Source: Phocaeicola faecicola (GTDB lineage: Bacteria; Bacteroidota; Bacteroidia; Bacteroidales; Bacteroidaceae). From it: 55,581 nucleotides of DNA. Each line of letters starts with the position of its first letter. The first letter of the stretch is position 1. Where the stretch lies: assembly GCF_013618865.1 (NCBI RefSeq), contig NZ_JABSOE010000029.1, positions 1 to 55,581 of the forward strand, written 5' to 3'. The position numbers were made by a program, and so were the translations under genes. The notes below the pieces were generated by a model, which did not search any database, was not told where the DNA came from, and worked only from the letters and a program-made list of their open reading frames with translations. Below, in pieces: positions 54,514 to 55,581 of the stretch.

Positions 54514-54521
54514 CAAATGTA
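54514..54521 (-). promoter_or_regulatory. pyrD -7 box
   Basis: On the minus strand TACATTTG is a perfect -7 box 25 bases before the start codon at 54488; no TTTG is seen at the expected upstream distance. Confidence 0.5.
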
Positions 54522-54575
54522 TAATATATTATTGAGAGGATTTCATAAAAAAAAGTTATCACCTATTACACCTAG

Positions 54576-54725
54576 TCATGAAGAATCTGCCTGATTCAGG
54601 AAGGCCACATTCACCATCGGCATCACAACATTCTCCGAGTCTATGATAGTTCCTTTAATCAAATGCTGACTGTAAACGGGCAGCAGCATCAAACTGCCCG
54701 CAATACCTGAAAATAGTTTCCTCAT
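54576..54725 (-). pseudogene. N-terminal fragment of an outer-membrane receptor (49 aa)
   Basis: ATG at 54725 starts a signal peptide (MRKLFSGIAGSLMLLPVYS) followed by HLIKGTIIDSENVVMPMVNV, the beginning of the carboxypeptidase-regulatory-like domain found at the N-terminus of TonB-dependent or OMP_b-brl_3 receptors. It stops at TGA 54576-54578 after about 30 mature residues, where family members continue for hundreds. So it is a truncated gene, or the start of one whose remainder was lost in a rearrangement. Confidence 0.6.
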
Positions 54726-54776
54726 GGGTTAAATTCACACAAAAACATTCATTCAAAAAGTGTAATCAGGAGCGTT

Positions 54777-55472
54777 TTACCTTCCAAAACGAGAAGCATC
54801 CACTTCCTTCTTTTCCTTACTGATACTTCCTCCAAACCGATAAACGAATTTCACTGAAACCGTACGACTGTATTGTCCCATATTCAAGTCGACGTACTGC
54901 CCCGCATGGCGGTTTCTTACCTTCATGCGCATAGTATCAAACAGATCCGAACAGTTCAAGCTCAGACTAGCCTTATCCTTCAGGAAATTCCACTGTGCCC
55001 CTACATTGACCGTAAAGACAGGCCTCGTATCACTGATACCGGAAATCATGCTTGAACGGTACATTGCATCCAGGTCAAAACCTAGAGTTGAACCTACAGA
55101 GAAATGATTCTGCATGCCCAGCATACAGGCCCATTTCTTGCGGTCGAAAGGAATATCCCAGAAGTTGTCACAACGGTTACGGTCATTGACCACCGTAGCA
55201 TTCATCTGTGAAGACAGCCACCCGCCGATACTGAACGGAATGTTGGCGCTCATACCGAAAGATTGGTAATAATTCCAGTTCTGCGTGCGGTATATAAGTG
55301 CCAGACGGTCTTTTGCCTGATACATATCCATCGTGAAATAATCGCTGGTGCGCTCATAGAACAGCGACAGCATATACTGCTGCAAAAAAAGATAATTGGC
55401 ATTGACACTGTATACGTTGGCCGGGCGCAGCCCCTCGATGGTCCGAATCTCTTCGTAAGCATTGTATATTAA
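54777..55472 (-). pseudogene. C-terminal beta-barrel fragment of an OMP_b-brl_3/TonB-dependent receptor
   Basis: The frame is open from the in-frame TAA at 55473-55475 down to the stop at 54777 and encodes a C-terminal barrel: YEEIRTIEGLRPANVYSVNA, YLFLQQYMLSLFYERTSDYF, then many amphipathic strands and a near-terminal RTVSVKFVYRFGGSISKEKK. Family members are about 700-900 residues, so most of the protein is missing. No ATG near the left end; the first usable start would be an internal TTG at 55385. The break at about 55465-55475 coincides with an abrupt change to unrelated AT-rich sequence. Probably cut by a mobile-element insertion or a deletion. Confidence 0.65.
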
Positions 55473-55581
55473 TTAAACGTTGTACTTTTGTATAAAGTTT
55501 CAACATCAAAGTGTGGAATAAGACCGACGTAAGCTTAGTCATTTAGATTGTTTCGAATGTTCAGCCCCCACACTTTTACAT
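55473..55581. mobile_element. Possible mobile-element edge at the right end
   Basis: Sequence right of the receptor fragment carries AAAGTGTGG (55508-55516) and its reverse complement CCACACTTT (55568-55576). On the minus strand a partial frame ends at TAA 55537-55535 with the last residues VKVWGLNIRNNLND, which could be the tail of a transposase. The element is cut by the window edge, so neither its family nor its boundary can be fixed. Confidence 0.3.

Noticed and set aside
1..55581. CRISPR arrays, tRNA and rRNA genes
   Set aside because: No regularly spaced long repeats and no cloverleaf or rRNA-like stretches noticed in the intergenic gaps by eye; a tRNA scan would be decisive.

Overview
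The window reads as chromosomal DNA of a gut Bacteroidales, most likely Bacteroides or Phocaeicola. The case rests on Bacteroides-type promoters (TTTG, a 19-20 base spacer, then TAnnTTTG) in front of many genes, a bifunctional fucokinase/GDP-fucose pyrophosphorylase (Fkp), an UpxY-like NusG paralogue, a fimbrillin-type lipoprotein, DUF3575-like proteins and an OMP_b-brl_3-like receptor fragment. No rRNA, tRNA, CRISPR array or complete insertion sequence was seen.

Layout. (1) Positions 1-6350 are AT-rich and accessory: the tail of an unknown gene, a small ORF broken by an amber stop, a 552-aa membrane protein with a glycine-zipper hairpin, a decayed segment, a 130-aa unknown gene behind a good promoter, and an overlapping pair made of a 729-aa soluble protein and a 187-aa membrane protein. 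(2) 6416-10194 (minus) is one fimbrillin-plus-leucine-rich-repeat lipoprotein gene split by a one-base frameshift in a G tract. (3) 10541-12518 is a two-gene unit of an ABC/AAA ATPase and a PD-(D/E)XK nuclease-like protein, the best candidate here for an undescribed defence system. (4) 12536-16542 (minus) is a pair of overlapping genes for exported proteins, one with a long charged coiled coil and one with MORN-like repeats.

(5) 16811-25490 is a fucose locus. It holds salvage genes (mutarotase, Fkp, FucP), an OmpA-family porin, an UpxY-like antiterminator gene directly behind a terminator, and the de novo GDP-fucose genes gmd and fcl. Together they supply GDP-L-fucose for surface glycans from both host fucose and GDP-mannose. 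(6) 25644-31723 is a run of outer-membrane proteins: a single beta-barrel, two DUF3575-like barrels, a 749-aa protein with an OmpA-like domain and helical repeats, and a 588-aa protein of three tandem barrels. It probably forms a cell-surface assembly. (7) 31817-32746 (minus) encodes a PGN_0703-like nuclease-fold protein with altered catalytic positions. (8) 33067-44145 holds addA, addB and a very large TamB.

(9) 44198-54488 is housekeeping: agmatine deiminase and N-carbamoylputrescine amidase (putrescine synthesis), guaA (minus), an LpxH-like phosphatase overlapping a glycosyltransferase, ppk1 and ppx (polyphosphate), and a divergent pyrD (minus). A structured intergenic element lies between the putrescine genes and guaA. 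(10) 54576-55581 holds two truncated outer-membrane receptor fragments and a junction with unrelated DNA at about 55470, probably a mobile-element edge.

At the largest scale, the plus strand appears G-rich over C from about 9 to 44 kb whichever strand is coding, and C-rich after about 44.7 kb. This suggests a skew switch near 44.2-44.7 kb.
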